A DNA stretch of 64,000 nucleotides. It comes from Morganella morganii H1r. GTDB lineage: Bacteria > Pseudomonadota > Gammaproteobacteria > Enterobacterales > Enterobacteriaceae. This document shows, one piece after another, positions 9,565 through 21,090 of this stretch; the first letter of the stretch is position 1, and each line of letters starts with the position of its first letter. The stretch is taken from NCBI RefSeq assembly GCF_000633515.1, contig NZ_AYMP01000004.1, positions 124,001 to 188,000 of the forward strand. Direction: 5' to 3'. The position numbers and the translations under genes were made by a program. Under the pieces are notes generated by a model. That model saw only the letters and a program-made list of their open reading frames with translations. It was not told where the DNA came from and did not search any database.

Positions 9565-11013
9565 TCAGGGACGGTACACCTTCACATTGGTATAGCCCTG
9601 CTCTGCCAGATAAAGCGCCTGCAGACGGCTCATCACTCCGCGATCGCAATAGAGCAGCCAGGTGGTCTCCGCCGGTAAATCACCGAACTGAGTGCTGAGT
9701 TTGTAGAACGGCAGTGTGCGCACTTCCGCTCCCTCAATTTTCAGCGGATGCGCTTCCTGTTCATCCGGCGAACGGATATCCAGCACCACATCGGTGGCAG
9801 ACAGTTCAGACACCATCTCCACTTCCGTGACCTGCTGCTCACTCTGCTGCGCGATCACACGGATATCCATGTTCTGCGCGTTGAGCACCACATCATCCAG
9901 AATCGCAAAGTCGAATTTCTCTTCTTCGGCTTCGATTTTCTCTTTCACCGCTTTCACGGTCGGGTTTTTCGAGATCACGCCGCAGAATTCAGGCATGGTA
10001 CGGGCAAAATCTTCAGTACCGATCTGACGGGCGAGATTGATTATGGTTTCTTTGTCGTGTGAGATCAGCGGACGCAGTACCAGGGTGTCTGTTGCGTTGT
10101 CGATCATGCGCAGGTTGGTCAGCGTCTGGCTGGAGACCTGTCCCAGCGCCTCACCGGTCACAATCGCCTGCACGCCGTAGCGTTCCGCGACACGGGATGC
10201 CGCACGGACCATCATCCGCTTGAGCACCACCCCCATCTGGCCGTCATCCACTTTTTCCAGGATTTCCGCCACCACCGGCTCAAAGTTCACCGCCACAAAA
10301 CGGACTTTGTGCGAGCTGCCGAAGCGGTTCCACAGGTAATGCGCCACCTGTTTCACACCGATTTCATGTGCCGCACCGCCTAAATTAAAGAAGCAGTAAT
10401 GAACACGGCAACCACGGCGCATCAGCATATAACTGGAGACACCGGAATCGAACCCGCCGGAGATCAGAGACAGCACATCTTCCTGAGTCCCGATCGGGAA
10501 ACCGCCGATCCCTTCCAGACGGCGTACCACGAGGATCAGTTTGTCATCTTCCACTTCCAGATTAACCGTGACATCCGGATGCGTCAGTTTCACCTTCGCG
10601 GACGGAATATGCTGGTTCAGGCCGCCGCCGACATAGCGCTCCAGCTCAATAGAGCTGAACGGGTGCTTACCACGGCGCTTGGCACGGACACAGAAGGTTT
10701 TGTTTTCCAGTGATGCGGCATACATTTCGAAAGTCTGCTCATAGATATTATGCAGATCGGTAAATGCGCGCTCTTCCACCTGTAAAATATGGTGGATACC
10801 GGGAATGCGGGTCAGGCGGTCAGCCACACCTTCGCCAAGCTCTTCTTTTTTCACGCGGACTTCAAGATAGTCCCAGTGACGGACAACGGCCACGTCTTCG
10901 GCCAGATCTTTAAGCACATTGCGGATATTACTGGTCAGAATTTTAATAAAGCGCAGGCGGACACTCTGGCTTTTGATGGTAATTTCAGGAAATAATTTAA
11001 TGATAAACTTCAT
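9565..11013 (-). CDS. thiI: tRNA 4-thiouridine synthase / thiamine sulfur carrier enzyme ThiI
   Basis: Makes 4-thiouridine at tRNA position 8 and supplies sulfur for the thiazole of thiamine. 482 residues, exactly the E. coli length. Domains in order: ferredoxin-like (1-60), THUMP (60-165), PP-loop ATPase with [11 protein letters not shown] (about 180-190), and a C-terminal rhodanese domain (from about 400). The rhodanese catalytic cysteine is residue 456 in [10 protein letters not shown], and the partner cysteine (344 in E. coli) is in [10 protein letters not shown]. Divergent from xseB, with a 212-bp gap. Confidence 0.97.
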   Translation of the reverse strand: MKFIIKLFPEITIKSQSVRLRFIKILTSNIRNVLKDLAEDVAVVRHWDYLEVRVKKEELGEGVADRLTRIPGIHHILQVEERAFTDLHNIYEQTFEMYAASLENKTFCVRAKRRGKHPFSSIELERYVGGGLNQHIPSAKVKLTHPDVTVNLEVEDDKLILVVRRLEGIGGFPIGTQEDVLSLISGGFDSGVSSYMLMRRGCRVHYCFFNLGGAAHEIGVKQVAHYLWNRFGSSHKVRFVAVNFEPVVAEILEKVDDGQMGVVLKRMMVRAASRVAERYGVQAIVTGEALGQVSSQTLTNLRMIDNATDTLVLRPLISHDKETIINLARQIGTEDFARTMPEFCGVISKNPTVKAVKEKIEAEEEKFDFAILDDVVLNAQNMDIRVIAQQSEQQVTEVEMVSELSATDVVLDIRSPDEQEAHPLKIEGAEVRTLPFYKLSTQFGDLPAETTWLLYCDRGVMSRLQALYLAEQGYTNVKVYRP

Positions 11014-11225
11014 AACGGTTTACTGGCTATCGGCTTGATTTGCAAAGGACGGAGCAGCCGGCGTCAGGCAGCGGCAATCCCCGTTGATGAAATTGAAAGG
11101 CGGCAGTATATCACCATATCTCGATCTGCCCCGTAAAAATCGTAAATGAAAGGCACAATTTTCACTGAAAAGTGTAAACTAGGAATTATTTGCGACATAA
11201 ATGTAACATCAGTGAAAAACAGACC

Positions 11226-11480
11226 ATGACCAAAAAAACATCCGCAACGAAAACCGATGCACTGAGCTTTGAAGCATCACTCGATGCCCTTGAAGGGATC
11301 GTCACCCGTCTGGAAGCGGGTAACCTGCCGCTGGAAGAAGCCCTGGCCGAGTTTGAACGCGGTATCGCACTGACCCGCACCAGCCAGAAAACCCTGATGG
11401 CAGCCGAACAGCGGGTTCAGATCCTGCTTAATGATGATGAAAACGCACCGCTGAGCGATTTTACACCTGAAAACGACTGA
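11226..11480 (+). CDS. xseB: Exodeoxyribonuclease VII small subunit
   Basis: 84-residue coiled-coil subunit of the XseA/XseB single-strand exonuclease. The ATG at 11226 gives [19 protein letters not shown]; the upstream in-frame ATG adds 12 unlikely residues. The family core [19 protein letters not shown] and the following helix with [11 protein letters not shown] are visible. No strong ribosome site precedes it. First gene of xseB-ispA-dxs. Confidence 0.95.
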   Translation: MTKKTSATKTDALSFEASLDALEGIVTRLEAGNLPLEEALAEFERGIALTRTSQKTLMAAEQRVQILLNDDENAPLSDFTPEND

Positions 11481-11514
11481 CCGCCCGGATCCGGCGGTTC
11501 CTGTGTGAACGAGA

Positions 11515-12438
11515 ATGACCATGCCAGAACAAACTCCCGAAACATTCCGCAACCAACTGACACAGGCCAGAGCGCGTGTTGATCACGTTCTTGATGAGAT
11601 CCTGACCACACTGCCGTTTGCCGCCACCGACATGGGTAAAGCCATGCATTACGGTGCCCTGCTCGGCGGAAAACGTCTGCGCCCGTTCCTGGTGTACGCC
11701 ACCGGAGAGATGTTTGGTGTGGCGGCTGAAAACCTGGATGCCCCGGCGGCAGCCATTGAGTGCATTCATGCCTATTCCCTGATCCATGACGATTTACCGG
11801 CCATGGATGACGACACACTGCGCCGCGGCAAACCAACCTGCCACGTCGCCTTTGGTGAAGCCAATGCGATTCTGGCGGGGGATGCCCTGCAAACCCAGGC
11901 ATTTGCCATTCTTGCCGCCCGGCCGATGCCGGATGTCCGCCCGCAGGACCGTCTGGCGATGATCGCCGAACTGGCGGATGCCGCCGGTCTTGGCGGAATG
12001 TGCGGCGGCCAGGCGCTTGATCTGGCAGCGGAAGGAAAAAACATCGGTATTCATGCGCTGGAACAAATACACAACCATAAGACCGGTGCTTTAATCCGTG
12101 CTTCCGTCCGCATGGGCGCGATGAGTGCCGGTGAAGCAGGTTACGCCGTATTACCGGCTCTCGACACATACGCACAGGCGATCGGCCTGGCGTTTCAGGT
12201 ACAGGATGACATTCTGGATGTTATCGGTCATACGGATGTGATCGGAAAAAGCCAGGGCAGTGACGCCGCTCACGGAAAGAGCACCTATCCGGCGCTGCTC
12301 GGGCTGAAAGCGGCTCAGGATAAAGCACAGGCGCTTTATCAGGAATCACTGGCTGCGCTTTCACAGCTTGAAGAACATCATTACAACACAGCAACCCTGC
12401 GTGAACTTGCTAATTTTGTGATTGAACGTAACAACTAA
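11515..12438 (+). CDS. ispA: Farnesyl diphosphate synthase
   Basis: Condenses dimethylallyl and isopentenyl diphosphates to farnesyl diphosphate for ubiquinone, heme O and undecaprenyl lipids. 307 residues from the ATG at 11515 (305 from the alternative ATG at 11521). The first Asp-rich motif DDLPAMDDD (about residue 88) and the second DDILD (about 229) are intact, and GGKRLRPFL binds the allylic diphosphate. It lies 34 bases after xseB and 57 before dxs, as in E. coli. Confidence 0.97.
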   Translation: MTMPEQTPETFRNQLTQARARVDHVLDEILTTLPFAATDMGKAMHYGALLGGKRLRPFLVYATGEMFGVAAENLDAPAAAIECIHAYSLIHDDLPAMDDDTLRRGKPTCHVAFGEANAILAGDALQTQAFAILAARPMPDVRPQDRLAMIAELADAAGLGGMCGGQALDLAAEGKNIGIHALEQIHNHKTGALIRASVRMGAMSAGEAGYAVLPALDTYAQAIGLAFQVQDDILDVIGHTDVIGKSQGSDAAHGKSTYPALLGLKAAQDKAQALYQESLAALSQLEEHHYNTATLRELANFVIERNN

Positions 12439-12495
12439 TCCGTCCGGCACGTTCCGGTATTTTCAGAAACTTTAATAAGAATTAGTGAGCATTAC

Positions 12496-14364
12496 ATGAG
12501 TATTGATATCGCTAAATATCCGACTTTGGCACTCGTTGAGACGCCCGATGACTTGCGTCTGTTACCGAAAGAGAGTTTACCGAAACTCTGCGATGAACTG
12601 CGGCAATATCTGTTAAACAGTGTCAGCCGTTCCAGCGGGCATTTTGCCTCCGGTCTCGGCACGATTGAACTGACTGTGGCACTCCATTATGTCTATCAGA
12701 CGCCGTTTGATAACCTGATCTGGGATGTCGGCCACCAGGCCTATCCGCACAAGATCCTGACCGGGCGCCGCGACCGTATTGACACTATCCGCCATAAAAA
12801 CGGGCTGCACGCCTTCCCGTGGCGCGAAGAGAGTGAATATGATGTCCTCAGTGTCGGCCACTCCTCCACCTCCATCAGTGCCGGTGTCGGGATGGCGGTT
12901 GCCGCTGCCCGTGAAGGACGTAACCGTAAAACCGTCTGTGTGATTGGTGACGGCGCAATCACCGCCGGCATGGCCTTTGAGGCAATGAACCACGGCGGGG
13001 ATATCAAATCCGACATGCTGGTGATCCTCAACGACAATGAGATGTCTATCTCCGAAAACGTCGGTGCCCTTAATAACCACCTGGCACAGCTGCTTTCCGG
13101 CAAGCTCTACACCACGCTACGTGAAGGCGGCAAAAAAGTGTTCTCCGGCCTGCCGCCTATCAAGGATCTGCTGAAGAAAACCGAAGAGCACATCAAAGGC
13201 ATGGTGGTACCGAGCACCTTCTTTGAAGAGCTGGGTTTCAATTACATCGGCCCGGTAGACGGACACGATGTACTGGCGCTGATCCAGACCCTGAAAAATA
13301 TGCGTGACCTGAAAGGTCCTCAGTTCCTGCATATTATGACGAAAAAAGGGCGCGGTTATGAACCGGCTGAAAAAGATCCGATCAGCTGGCACGCCGTGCC
13401 GCAGTTTGATCCGTCAACCGGCACACTGCCGAAAAGCAAATCGTCCAAACCGACCTTCTCAAAAATCTTCGGTGACTGGCTGTGTGAAGAAGCAGAACAC
13501 GATCCGAAACTGATGGCGATCACCCCCGCCATGCGCGAAGGTTCCGGCATGGTGCGCTTCTCCAAATCCTTCCCGGATCAGTATTTTGATGTGGCGATTG
13601 CTGAACAGCACTCCGTCACCTTTGCCGCCGGGCTGGCTATCGGCGGTTACAAGCCGGTTGTCGCAATTTACTCCAGTTTCCTGCAGCGTGCCTACGACCA
13701 GGTGATCCACGATGTCGCGATCCAGAAACTGCCGGTGCTGTTTGCTATCGACCGCGCCGGGATTGTCGGCAATGACGGCCCGACACACCAGGGCGCGTTT
13801 GATCTCTCCTTCCTGCGCATCCTGCCGAACATGGTGATCATGACCCCGAGTGATGAAAACGAGTGCCGCCAGATGCTGCACACCGGCTATCACTACGGCA
13901 AAGGCCCGGTGGCAGTCCGTTATCCGCGCGGCGGCGGCTGTGGTGCCACACTCCAGCCACTGACTCAGATTGAGATCGGTAAAGGTGTTGTGCGCCGTGA
14001 AGGGGAAAAAACCGCAATTCTGGTCTTCGGTACCCTGCTGGAAGAAGTCCTGAAAGCGGCAGAGAACCTGAACGCCACCGTGGTGGATATGCGTTTTGTC
14101 AAACCGCTGGATGAAGCCCTGATCCTGGAGATGGCAGCGCGCCATGACACGCTGGTGACTGTCGAGGAAAACGCCGTTATGGGCGGTGCGGGCAGTGGCG
14201 TGAATGAATTCCTGATGGCGCAGCGCAAGCCGGTACCGGTGCTCAATATCGGTTTGCCGGACAGCTATGTGCCGCAGGGCGACCAGGAAGAGATCCGCAG
14301 CGATATGGGCCTGGATGCAGAGCATATTCAGAAATCCATCGAAGCGTATCTGGCAAAAGCCTGA
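12496..14364 (+). CDS. dxs: 1-deoxy-D-xylulose-5-phosphate synthase
   Basis: Thiamine-diphosphate enzyme condensing pyruvate and glyceraldehyde 3-phosphate, the first step of the non-mevalonate isoprenoid pathway; the same product feeds thiamine and pyridoxal synthesis. 622 residues. Visible: the catalytic His region [12 protein letters not shown], the ThDP-binding [15 protein letters not shown] with the following NDN, and the catalytic glutamate in [15 protein letters not shown]. It ends the xseB-ispA-dxs operon. Confidence 0.98.
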   Translation: MSIDIAKYPTLALVETPDDLRLLPKESLPKLCDELRQYLLNSVSRSSGHFASGLGTIELTVALHYVYQTPFDNLIWDVGHQAYPHKILTGRRDRIDTIRHKNGLHAFPWREESEYDVLSVGHSSTSISAGVGMAVAAAREGRNRKTVCVIGDGAITAGMAFEAMNHGGDIKSDMLVILNDNEMSISENVGALNNHLAQLLSGKLYTTLREGGKKVFSGLPPIKDLLKKTEEHIKGMVVPSTFFEELGFNYIGPVDGHDVLALIQTLKNMRDLKGPQFLHIMTKKGRGYEPAEKDPISWHAVPQFDPSTGTLPKSKSSKPTFSKIFGDWLCEEAEHDPKLMAITPAMREGSGMVRFSKSFPDQYFDVAIAEQHSVTFAAGLAIGGYKPVVAIYSSFLQRAYDQVIHDVAIQKLPVLFAIDRAGIVGNDGPTHQGAFDLSFLRILPNMVIMTPSDENECRQMLHTGYHYGKGPVAVRYPRGGGCGATLQPLTQIEIGKGVVRREGEKTAILVFGTLLEEVLKAAENLNATVVDMRFVKPLDEALILEMAARHDTLVTVEENAVMGGAGSGVNEFLMAQRKPVPVLNIGLPDSYVPQGDQEEIRSDMGLDAEHIQKSIEAYLAKA

Positions 14365-14380
14365 TTATCCTTCCTGACAT

Positions 14381-14408
14381 AAAAAACCCTGCTGATGCAG
14401 GGTTTTTT
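14381..14408. terminator. Bidirectional terminator between dxs and thiL
   Basis: Perfect 12-bp inverted repeat AAAAAACCCTGC / GCAGGGTTTTTT with a 4-base loop, giving a U-run in both directions for the convergent dxs and thiL transcripts. Confidence 0.88.
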
Positions 14409-14433
14409 ATGTTATCAATAATGCCGCTGCCAC

Positions 14434-15423
14434 TTACTCTGCCAGCGCTTTCACCGCAAAATGATCAAACCCGCTCAGCGCCGGTTTTACTTCCTCACCT
14501 TTGCTGAAATAGCGGATGCCGTCACTCTCCGGTTTCATCTGCCCGATACAGCAGAAAGGTGCGCCGGTGTGTGCCAGTGCCATTTCCAGCGCGCCACGGT
14601 TAATTTCCGGAACGGTAAAGCACAGTTCATAATCCTCACCACCCGCCAGTGCACGGGCAAGCGCCAGCTCCGGTGATGAACAGGCTTTCAGTGCCTCAGA
14701 CATCGGTAAGTTATCCAGCTCAATCCTGGCACCGCAACGACTGGCTTTCAGGATATGGCCGAGATCGGAAATCAGTCCGTCAGAAATATCAATTGCTGAG
14801 GATGCGAGGTCGCGCAGCGCCTGCCCCTGTAAAATACGCGGTTGCGGGCGCAGATGACGTTTCAGCAGATATTCTGTATGCGCCGGGTCTTCCGGCTGCA
14901 GTTCACCCAGCAAAATTGCCAGTCCGGCGGCGCTGTCACCCAGTGTGCCGGTGACATAGATCCAGTCGCCGTTACGGGCACCGGCGCGTTTCATTGCCCG
15001 CCCTGCCGGGACCAGGCCATGCACCGTTAGTGTCAGGCTCATCGGGCCGCGTGTGGTATCGCCGCCGATTAACTGCATGCCGTAATAATTCAGTTGCTCA
15101 AAGAAGCTGTCGCTGAATTCGCCCAGCCACGCTTCATCAATGGACGGCAGCGTCAGCGCCAGGGAAACCCAGGCCGGATCAGCACCGATAGCGGCCAGAT
15201 CACTTAAATTTACCGCAAGGGATTTCCACGCCAGATCACGGGCAGAAACGGAAGGCAGAAAATGAATACCGGACACCAGGGTATCCGTACTGACAGCAAC
15301 CTGCTGTTTTTCCGCTACGGTCATCAGAGCGCAATCATCTCCGATACCCAGTTCAACGTCCCGGCGGTAATAGTGCTGCCGGTCAAAAAAACGCCGGATG
15401 AGATCAAATTCACCACAAGCCAT
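14434..15423 (-). CDS. thiL: Thiamine-monophosphate kinase
   Basis: ATP-dependent phosphorylation of thiamine monophosphate to thiamine diphosphate, the active cofactor. 329 residues of the PurM-like fold: N-terminal [13 protein letters not shown], the GIGDDCALM motif, [32 protein letters not shown] and [13 protein letters not shown] are family hallmarks. In E. coli it is followed by pgpA; here it is followed directly by the dxs terminator. It lies 97 bases after nusB with a hairpin in between. Confidence 0.96.
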   Translation of the reverse strand: MACGEFDLIRRFFDRQHYYRRDVELGIGDDCALMTVAEKQQVAVSTDTLVSGIHFLPSVSARDLAWKSLAVNLSDLAAIGADPAWVSLALTLPSIDEAWLGEFSDSFFEQLNYYGMQLIGGDTTRGPMSLTLTVHGLVPAGRAMKRAGARNGDWIYVTGTLGDSAAGLAILLGELQPEDPAHTEYLLKRHLRPQPRILQGQALRDLASSAIDISDGLISDLGHILKASRCGARIELDNLPMSEALKACSSPELALARALAGGEDYELCFTVPEINRGALEMALAHTGAPFCCIGQMKPESDGIRYFSKGEEVKPALSGFDHFAVKALAE

Positions 15424-15453
15424 AATCAGAAATTCCGCAATCAGATAAAGACA

Positions 15454-15480
15454 AAAGGCCGGTTAAACCGGCCTCTTTTA
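15454..15480. terminator. Terminator-like hairpin between nusB and thiL
   Basis: AGGCCGGT / ACCGGCCT with a 3-base loop, then TTTTGTC on the minus strand and CTTTTA on the plus strand. It lies between nusB and thiL, which are usually co-transcribed, so it may act as a partial terminator. Confidence 0.65.
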
Positions 15481-15520
15481 TATCATGTCATGTATGTCCG
15501 TGCATAAAAGTATCAGATGA

Positions 15521-15934
15521 TTACTTTCTGCGGGCATTCGGCGCAGCTTTATCAAGCACACCATTGACAAATTTGTGGCTCTCTTCCGCGCCGAACACTT
15601 TCGCCAGTTCAATCGCTTCGTTGATAACCACTTTGTAAGGGACATCTTCACGGTAGCTTAATTCATACATCGCCAGACGCAGAACCGCTTTTTCCACCTG
15701 ACCTAACTCTTCCAGCTGGCGGGAGAGGTACGGTGCCATCAGTGCATCAAGACGCACTGCATTCGTTGCCGCACCAAAGAACAGCTCACGAAAATAGGCG
15801 ACATCAACGTCTTTGACATCCTGCTCTGACAGAAATTCTGATTCAACATCCGCAATGTTATTGCCGGATAACTGCCACGAATAAAGCGCCTGAACGGCAC
15901 ATTCACGAGCACGACGACGAGCTGCAGGTTTCAC
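15521..15934 (-). CDS. nusB: Transcription antitermination protein NusB
   Basis: 137-residue all-helical protein that with NusE (S10) binds boxA RNA for rRNA antitermination. The N-terminal [19 protein letters not shown] and C-terminal [21 protein letters not shown] are characteristic; E. coli NusB has 139 residues. It lies 26 bases downstream of ribH. Confidence 0.96.
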   Translation of the reverse strand: MKPAARRRARECAVQALYSWQLSGNNIADVESEFLSEQDVKDVDVAYFRELFFGAATNAVRLDALMAPYLSRQLEELGQVEKAVLRLAMYELSYREDVPYKVVINEAIELAKVFGAEESHKFVNGVLDKAAPNARRK

Positions 15935-15960
15935 ACATATCCCCTTACTAAAATCTGAAT

Positions 15961-16431
15961 TCAGCCTTTGATGGCCTTAATTACGTTGATCATTTCCAGC
16001 GCGGTCATTGCGGCTTCCGCCCCTTTGTTACCGGCTTTGGTTCCCGCACGTTCAATGGCCTGTTCAATATTTTCGGTGGTCAGCACCCCGAAAGTCACCG
16101 GAATCGCGCTATTCATTGCAACGGCGGATAACCCGGAGCTGCATTCACCGGACACATATTCAAAATGTGCGGTGCCGCCGCGGATAACAGTACCCAGCGC
16201 AATAATAGCGTCATATTTTCCGGTATCAGCCAGTGTTTTCACTGCCAGCGGCAGTTCATACGCACCCGGCACCCAGACCGTTGTAATGTTCTCAGAGGAA
16301 ACCTGACCGATACGCTCAAGCGCATCAACCGCACCGTCTAACAGGCTGTCGTTGATGAAGTTGTTAAAGCGGGCAATTGCGATGGCGATACGCGCACCCG
16401 GCGCACTGACAACACCTTTAATGACGTTCAT
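15961..16431 (-). CDS. ribH: 6,7-dimethyl-8-ribityllumazine synthase
   Basis: Penultimate step of riboflavin synthesis, joining 5-amino-6-ribitylaminouracil to dihydroxybutanone phosphate; forms icosahedral 60-mers. 156 residues. Visible: the substrate loop [27 protein letters not shown], the [14 protein letters not shown] segment, and [24 protein letters not shown]. Between ribD and nusB. The gene is also called ribE in E. coli. Confidence 0.96.
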   Translation of the reverse strand: MNVIKGVVSAPGARIAIAIARFNNFINDSLLDGAVDALERIGQVSSENITTVWVPGAYELPLAVKTLADTGKYDAIIALGTVIRGGTAHFEYVSGECSSGLSAVAMNSAIPVTFGVLTTENIEQAIERAGTKAGNKGAEAAMTALEMINVIKAIKG

Positions 16432-16552
16432 AGCCTTTCCTTCTTACGAGTTTCATACTGCGGGGCGCGGATTTTATCACATTCTTTCCGTCACCGCGCC
16501 TGTGTTTTTCAAACTCCGGAATAAAAATTAAATTCCGGCGTAAATTCAGCGG

Positions 16553-17665
16553 TTAATAAACCGGGATCAGCCGCAGGCGGAGATCCGGCCCGACCATCGT
16601 GCAATCGTCGATCCGCAACTGCGGCGCATCACGCAGATGGGCAAGCGGCGGCAGTGTAAAGAGATCCTGTGCACCGCTGCCCAGAATTTTCGGTGCCAGA
16701 TAAAGCACGATTTCATCCGCCAGCCCAGCTTTCAGCAATGCGCCCGCCATATGTGAGCCGCACTCTGTCCAGATATGGTTAATATTGCGTTTGCCGAGCT
16801 GCATCATCAGCAGAACCAGATCCACACCACTGCCGTTCTCCGGCAGGATCATTTCCTCAACATCGCCCTGCCAGTTATCCGGCTGAGAGGCGGTCCGCGC
16901 CAGCCAGCAACTGCCCGGCAATTGTGTGACACGGTGCTGAGCGGTCACCCGCTGACGGCTGTCGGTGATAATTCGCACCGGCTGACGGATATCCGCCTCC
17001 GGATAACTTTGCTGCAGCGATGCCGGGAAATCCGCATGGCGGACAGTCAGGCCCGGATCATCCGCCAGAACCGTGGCACTGGTGGATAAAATCGCCCCGG
17101 CCTGTGCGCGGAATTGCTGAACATCCTGCCGTGCGGCTTTTGAGGTGATCCACTGACTTTCGCCATTGGCTAATGCGGTTTTACCGTCGATTGATGCCGC
17201 CATTTTCAGCTGAATATACGGGAAACCGGTACGCATCCGCTTAAAGAAGCCTTTATTCAGTGCTTCCGCTTCCTGCATCAGTACGCCGTGGCTGACGTCA
17301 ATACCGGCTTCACGCAGTTTAAACAGTCCGCGTCCGGCCACCTGCGGATTCGGATCCTGCATGGCGGCCACCACCCGGCCGACCCCGGCATTGATCAGCG
17401 CTTCGGCACACGGCGGTGTGCGGCCGTGATGACTGCACGGCTCCAGTGTGACATACGCGGTGGCACCACGGGCTTTATCACCGGCCATGCGCAGCGCATG
17501 CACTTCCGCATGCGGTTCACCGGCGCGCTGATGGTAACCTTCGCCGACGATTTCGCCGTTACGGACAATCACACAGCCGACATTCGGGTTCGGTGCCGTG
17601 GTAAAACGACCCAGCGCCGCCAGTTCAAGGGCGCGGGCCATATAAAATTCATCAGAATGCATCAT
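16553..17665 (-). CDS. ribD: Bifunctional diaminohydroxyphosphoribosylaminopyrimidine deaminase / reductase
   Basis: Second and third steps of riboflavin synthesis. 370 residues: an N-terminal cytidine-deaminase-type zinc domain with HAEVHAL and PCSHHGRTPPC (zinc ligands about residues 50-85), and a C-terminal NADPH-dependent reductase domain (from about 145, IQLKMAASIDGKTAL). It begins 2 bases after the nrdR stop, so the two are coupled. A 121-base gap separates it from ribH. Confidence 0.96.
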   Translation of the reverse strand: MMHSDEFYMARALELAALGRFTTAPNPNVGCVIVRNGEIVGEGYHQRAGEPHAEVHALRMAGDKARGATAYVTLEPCSHHGRTPPCAEALINAGVGRVVAAMQDPNPQVAGRGLFKLREAGIDVSHGVLMQEAEALNKGFFKRMRTGFPYIQLKMAASIDGKTALANGESQWITSKAARQDVQQFRAQAGAILSTSATVLADDPGLTVRHADFPASLQQSYPEADIRQPVRIITDSRQRVTAQHRVTQLPGSCWLARTASQPDNWQGDVEEMILPENGSGVDLVLLMMQLGKRNINHIWTECGSHMAGALLKAGLADEIVLYLAPKILGSGAQDLFTLPPLAHLRDAPQLRIDDCTMVGPDLRLRLIPVY

Positions 17666-17667
17666 GT

Positions 17668-18117
17668 TCAGTCCTGCAGGCGGGCAATTTCCTCGCCGAA
17701 TTCACGGATATCCTCAAAGCTGCGGTAAACCGAGGCAAAGCGGATATACGCGACTTTATCCAGCTTTTTCAGCTCGCTCATCACCAGTTCGCCGACAAAC
17801 TTAGCAGAGACTTCCCGTTCGCCGGTAGCCCGTAACTGCGATTTGATATGACTGAGGGAAGTTTCGATATCGTCAGAGCTGACGGGGCGTTTTTCCAGCG
17901 CCTTCTGCATACCGCGGCGCAGCTTTTCTTCGTCAAACGGCTCGCGGCTGTCATCACTTTTGACCACACGCGGCATCACCAGCTCGGCGACCTCAAATGT
18001 GGTAAAACGTTCGTGGCATTCCAGACACTGGCGGCGGCGGCGGACCTGAGAACCATCACCCACCAGGCGTGAGTCGATGACTTTGGTATCAACGGCAGAG
18101 CAAAACGGGCAATGCAT
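17668..18117 (-). CDS. nrdR: Transcriptional repressor NrdR
   Basis: 149-residue repressor of ribonucleotide reductase genes that senses ATP/dATP. The N-terminal zinc ribbon has CPFC at the start and [12 protein letters not shown] at about residue 31; the ATP-cone domain follows ([16 protein letters not shown]). First gene of nrdR-ribD-ribH-nusB, the E. coli order. Confidence 0.97.
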   Translation of the reverse strand: MHCPFCSAVDTKVIDSRLVGDGSQVRRRRQCLECHERFTTFEVAELVMPRVVKSDDSREPFDEEKLRRGMQKALEKRPVSSDDIETSLSHIKSQLRATGEREVSAKFVGELVMSELKKLDKVAYIRFASVYRSFEDIREFGEEIARLQD

Positions 18118-18172
18118 AAATTATCCTGCGGGTCAATGAACTGTTGCGGTAGTTTACCCTGTTTACACATAA

Positions 18173-18208
18173 AAAACACCCTGCATGCTTGCACATACAG
18201 GGTGTTTT
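18173..18208 (-). terminator. Terminator after secF
   Basis: 11-bp perfect inverted repeat (AAAACACCCTG / CAGGGTGTTTT) with a 14-base loop and a T6 run on the minus strand; ends the yajC-secD-secF transcript. Confidence 0.82.
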
Positions 18209-18228
18209 CTGTTTTTTCACGGCAGAAA

Positions 18229-19197
18229 TTACGGCAGGATAGATTCCTGATCCGCACCTTCTTTTTCCACTTTCTGCACAATCAGGTGCTCACGCTTCAT
18301 ACCCAGTTTCAGGGCCAGCGCGGACGCCACGTAGATTGAGGAAATGGTACCGATAGACACACCAATCAGCATGACCAGCGAGAAGCCTTTCAGCATTGCA
18401 CCACCGAAGATATAGAGCATCAGAACCACTAACAGGGTGGTTGCCGATGTCATAATGGTACGGCTTAACGTCTGAGTCAGGGAAACGTTCATGATCTCAT
18501 ACGAGGTACCACGGCGGATTTTGCGGAAGTTCTCACGGATACGGTCAGATACCACGATACTGTCGTTCAGTGAGTAACCGATTACCGACATCAGGGATGC
18601 CACAATGGTCAGGTCAATCTCAATATGGAATAACGACAGTACGCCGAGGGTGATGATAACGTCATGCGCCAGCGCGATAACCGCACCCAACGCCAGACGC
18701 CATTCAAACCGCATCGCCACATAAATCAGGATACAGATTAATGCGGCGATCAGTGCCATCGCCCCAGTCTGAGCCAGTTCAGCACCCACACTCGGTCCGA
18801 CGAATTCAATACGCTTGACCACTGCATTTTCATCAATATCTTTGTTAATAACATTGATGACAGTTTTACCCAGTTCCTGACCAGCCACGCCTTCTGCCGG
18901 CGGCAGACGTACCATGATGTCACGGCTGCTGCCGAAGTTCTGGATCAGCGGGTCTTTAAACCCGGCCAGCGAAACAGTATCACGGATTTTATCCAGGTCA
19001 GCCGGCTGGCTGAAGTTAACTTCGATGACGGTACCGCCGGTGAAGTCCAGACCCCAGTTAAACCCTTTCACGCCGATGATTGCCACAGAGGCAATCAGCA
19101 GCAGTGCCGAGATGGTAAATGCCACGTTGTCCCAGCGCATAAAGTCATAGACTCTGCGGCCGTGGTTTAATTGTTCAACAGTATAATCCTGTGCCAC
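18229..19197 (-). CDS. secF: Protein translocase subunit SecF
   Basis: Inner-membrane partner of SecD that uses the proton gradient to help release exported proteins on the periplasmic side. 322 residues with six helices. Visible: [14 protein letters not shown] (D1 motif) after helix 1, [17 protein letters not shown], and the helix 4-5 region [21 protein letters not shown] with its conserved Asp. Starts 10 bases after secD. Confidence 0.97.
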   Translation of the reverse strand: MAQDYTVEQLNHGRRVYDFMRWDNVAFTISALLLIASVAIIGVKGFNWGLDFTGGTVIEVNFSQPADLDKIRDTVSLAGFKDPLIQNFGSSRDIMVRLPPAEGVAGQELGKTVINVINKDIDENAVVKRIEFVGPSVGAELAQTGAMALIAALICILIYVAMRFEWRLALGAVIALAHDVIITLGVLSLFHIEIDLTIVASLMSVIGYSLNDSIVVSDRIRENFRKIRRGTSYEIMNVSLTQTLSRTIMTSATTLLVVLMLYIFGGAMLKGFSLVMLIGVSIGTISSIYVASALALKLGMKREHLIVQKVEKEGADQESILP

Positions 19198-19207
19198 AAC
19201 GTGCTCC

Positions 19208-21055
19208 TTAAATAGACAGCTTATTAATACGTTTACCGCCGTACAGCAGGTTCACGATGGCACGTGTACCGATAATCGCTGTAAACATGGAGGTTGCCAC
19301 ACCAATGGCTGTCGTAATCGCAAACCCTTTAATTGAACCGGTACCGACCGCGTACAGAATGACAGCGGTAATCAGTGTGGTTAAGTTTGCGTCGATAATA
19401 CTGGAGAAGGCGCCTTTATACCCTTCATGGATTGCCTGCTGGACAGAACGCCCGTTGCGCAGTTCTTCTTTGATACGTTCGTTTATCAGTACGTTCGCAT
19501 CAACCGCAACCGCAAGGGTCAGCACGATCCCCGCAATCCCCGGCATGGTCAGCGTAGCCCCCGGTAACAGCGACATCACCCCGACAATCAGGATAAGGTT
19601 CGCCAGTAACGCGCTGCTCGCGATCAGACCGAATTTACGGTAGTAGATCACCATGAAGAGAATTGAGGCCATCAGCCCCCACAGACACGCTTCCAGGCCC
19701 TGCTCGATATTCTGCAGACCCAGAGTCGGCCCGATGGTCCGCTCTTCCACAATCTGGATTGGTGCAATCAGGGCACCGGCACGCAGCAGCAGTGATAACT
19801 GACGTGCTTCATTGGCATTATCAATCCCGGTGATACGGAAGTTTGACCCTAAACGGGACTGGATATTGGCAATGTTGATAACTTCTTCGTTTTTCTCAAG
19901 GATTGAGCGGCCTGCGGCATCTTTACGCCCGCTGTCTTTATATTCGACAAACAGGGTCGCCATCGGCTTATACAGGTTATCCTTGGTGAAATCGGACATG
20001 GTGTTACCACCGGCGCTGTCCAGCGAGATGCTGACCTGCGGCTGACCGTACTCATCACTCTGTGATGTGGAGTCAGTAATGTGGTCACCGGTCAGAATCA
20101 CACGCTTGTACAGAGCGACTTTGCGTCCGTCACGGGTGTATTTCACTTCGGTGTCGCCCGGAATACGGCCTGCTTCGATAGCGGCAGGGTCAACAGTGCT
20201 GTTGACCAGACGGAATTCCAGCGTGGCGGTTGCCCCGAGGATCTCTTTCGCCCGGGCGGTGTCCTGAATACCCGGTAATTCGACCACGATGCGATCCGCA
20301 CCCTGACGCTGTACCAGCGGCTCGGCAACACCGAGCTGGTTAACACGGTTACGCAGGATAGTGATGTTCTGCATAACTGCATAGCTGCGCGCTTCACTTA
20401 AGCGCTGATCGCTCATCACTGCGGTCAGGGTGTTATCCGAACCGTCTTTGAAGACTAAATCACGCAGGCGTTTTGTTAACAGCGAGCTGGCTTCGGAGCG
20501 TGATGCATCATCACGGAAGCGGACTTCCACGCCGTAATCCGCTGATTTGCGGACAGAGGCGAACGGAATGCTGTTCTCACGCAGCAGCGAGCGGATACCG
20601 TCGAGATTCTGCTCCTGCAGTTTACCCAGCGCGGTTTCCATATCCACTTCCATCAGGAAGTGAACACCACCACGCAGGTCGAGACCCAGTTTCATCGGCT
20701 CGCCACCGACGGCGGTCAGCCATTTCGGTGTCGCAGGAGCAAGGTTCAGGGCAACAACATATTGCTCCCCCAGGCCTTTCATCAGCTCTTCACGGGCACG
20801 TAACTGGATATCAGGATTTGAGAAACGGGCAAGTATCACACCATTTTCCAGTGCGATCGACTTACTCGCGATCTGATCTTTTTCTAAAATGGTCCGGACC
20901 TGATCCAGGGTCTGTTCATTGGCGGCGGTTCCCCGCGCGCCAGTGATTTGAACAGCCGGATCCTCTCCATACAGGTTTGGAAGCGCATAAAGCAAACCGA
21001 TGAGGATCGCAGCGATCAGCATCAGATACTTCCACAAAGGATAACGGTTTAACAC
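19208..21055 (-). CDS. secD: Protein translocase subunit SecD
   Basis: Large RND-type component of the SecDF accessory complex: one N-terminal helix, a long periplasmic P1 domain (about residues 30-450) and five C-terminal helices. 615 residues, the E. coli length. Visible: [31 protein letters not shown], and the motif [18 protein letters not shown] in the membrane half. Central gene of yajC-secD-secF. Confidence 0.97.
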   Translation of the reverse strand: MLNRYPLWKYLMLIAAILIGLLYALPNLYGEDPAVQITGARGTAANEQTLDQVRTILEKDQIASKSIALENGVILARFSNPDIQLRAREELMKGLGEQYVVALNLAPATPKWLTAVGGEPMKLGLDLRGGVHFLMEVDMETALGKLQEQNLDGIRSLLRENSIPFASVRKSADYGVEVRFRDDASRSEASSLLTKRLRDLVFKDGSDNTLTAVMSDQRLSEARSYAVMQNITILRNRVNQLGVAEPLVQRQGADRIVVELPGIQDTARAKEILGATATLEFRLVNSTVDPAAIEAGRIPGDTEVKYTRDGRKVALYKRVILTGDHITDSTSQSDEYGQPQVSISLDSAGGNTMSDFTKDNLYKPMATLFVEYKDSGRKDAAGRSILEKNEEVINIANIQSRLGSNFRITGIDNANEARQLSLLLRAGALIAPIQIVEERTIGPTLGLQNIEQGLEACLWGLMASILFMVIYYRKFGLIASSALLANLILIVGVMSLLPGATLTMPGIAGIVLTLAVAVDANVLINERIKEELRNGRSVQQAIHEGYKGAFSSIIDANLTTLITAVILYAVGTGSIKGFAITTAIGVATSMFTAIIGTRAIVNLLYGGKRINKLSI

Positions 21056-21090
21056 GGCAGTCCCTTCGGGAAAATCATACTACAGGAAGA

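Noticed and set aside
11417-12175. 252-codon open frame antisense to ispA
   Set aside because: Arg/Pro/His-rich translation typical of a shadow frame; ispA is certain.
13459-14325. 288-codon open frame antisense to dxs
   Set aside because: It is the reverse-strand shadow of a highly conserved gene in moderate-GC DNA; no ribosome site, low-complexity His/Gln-rich translation and no recognisable domain.
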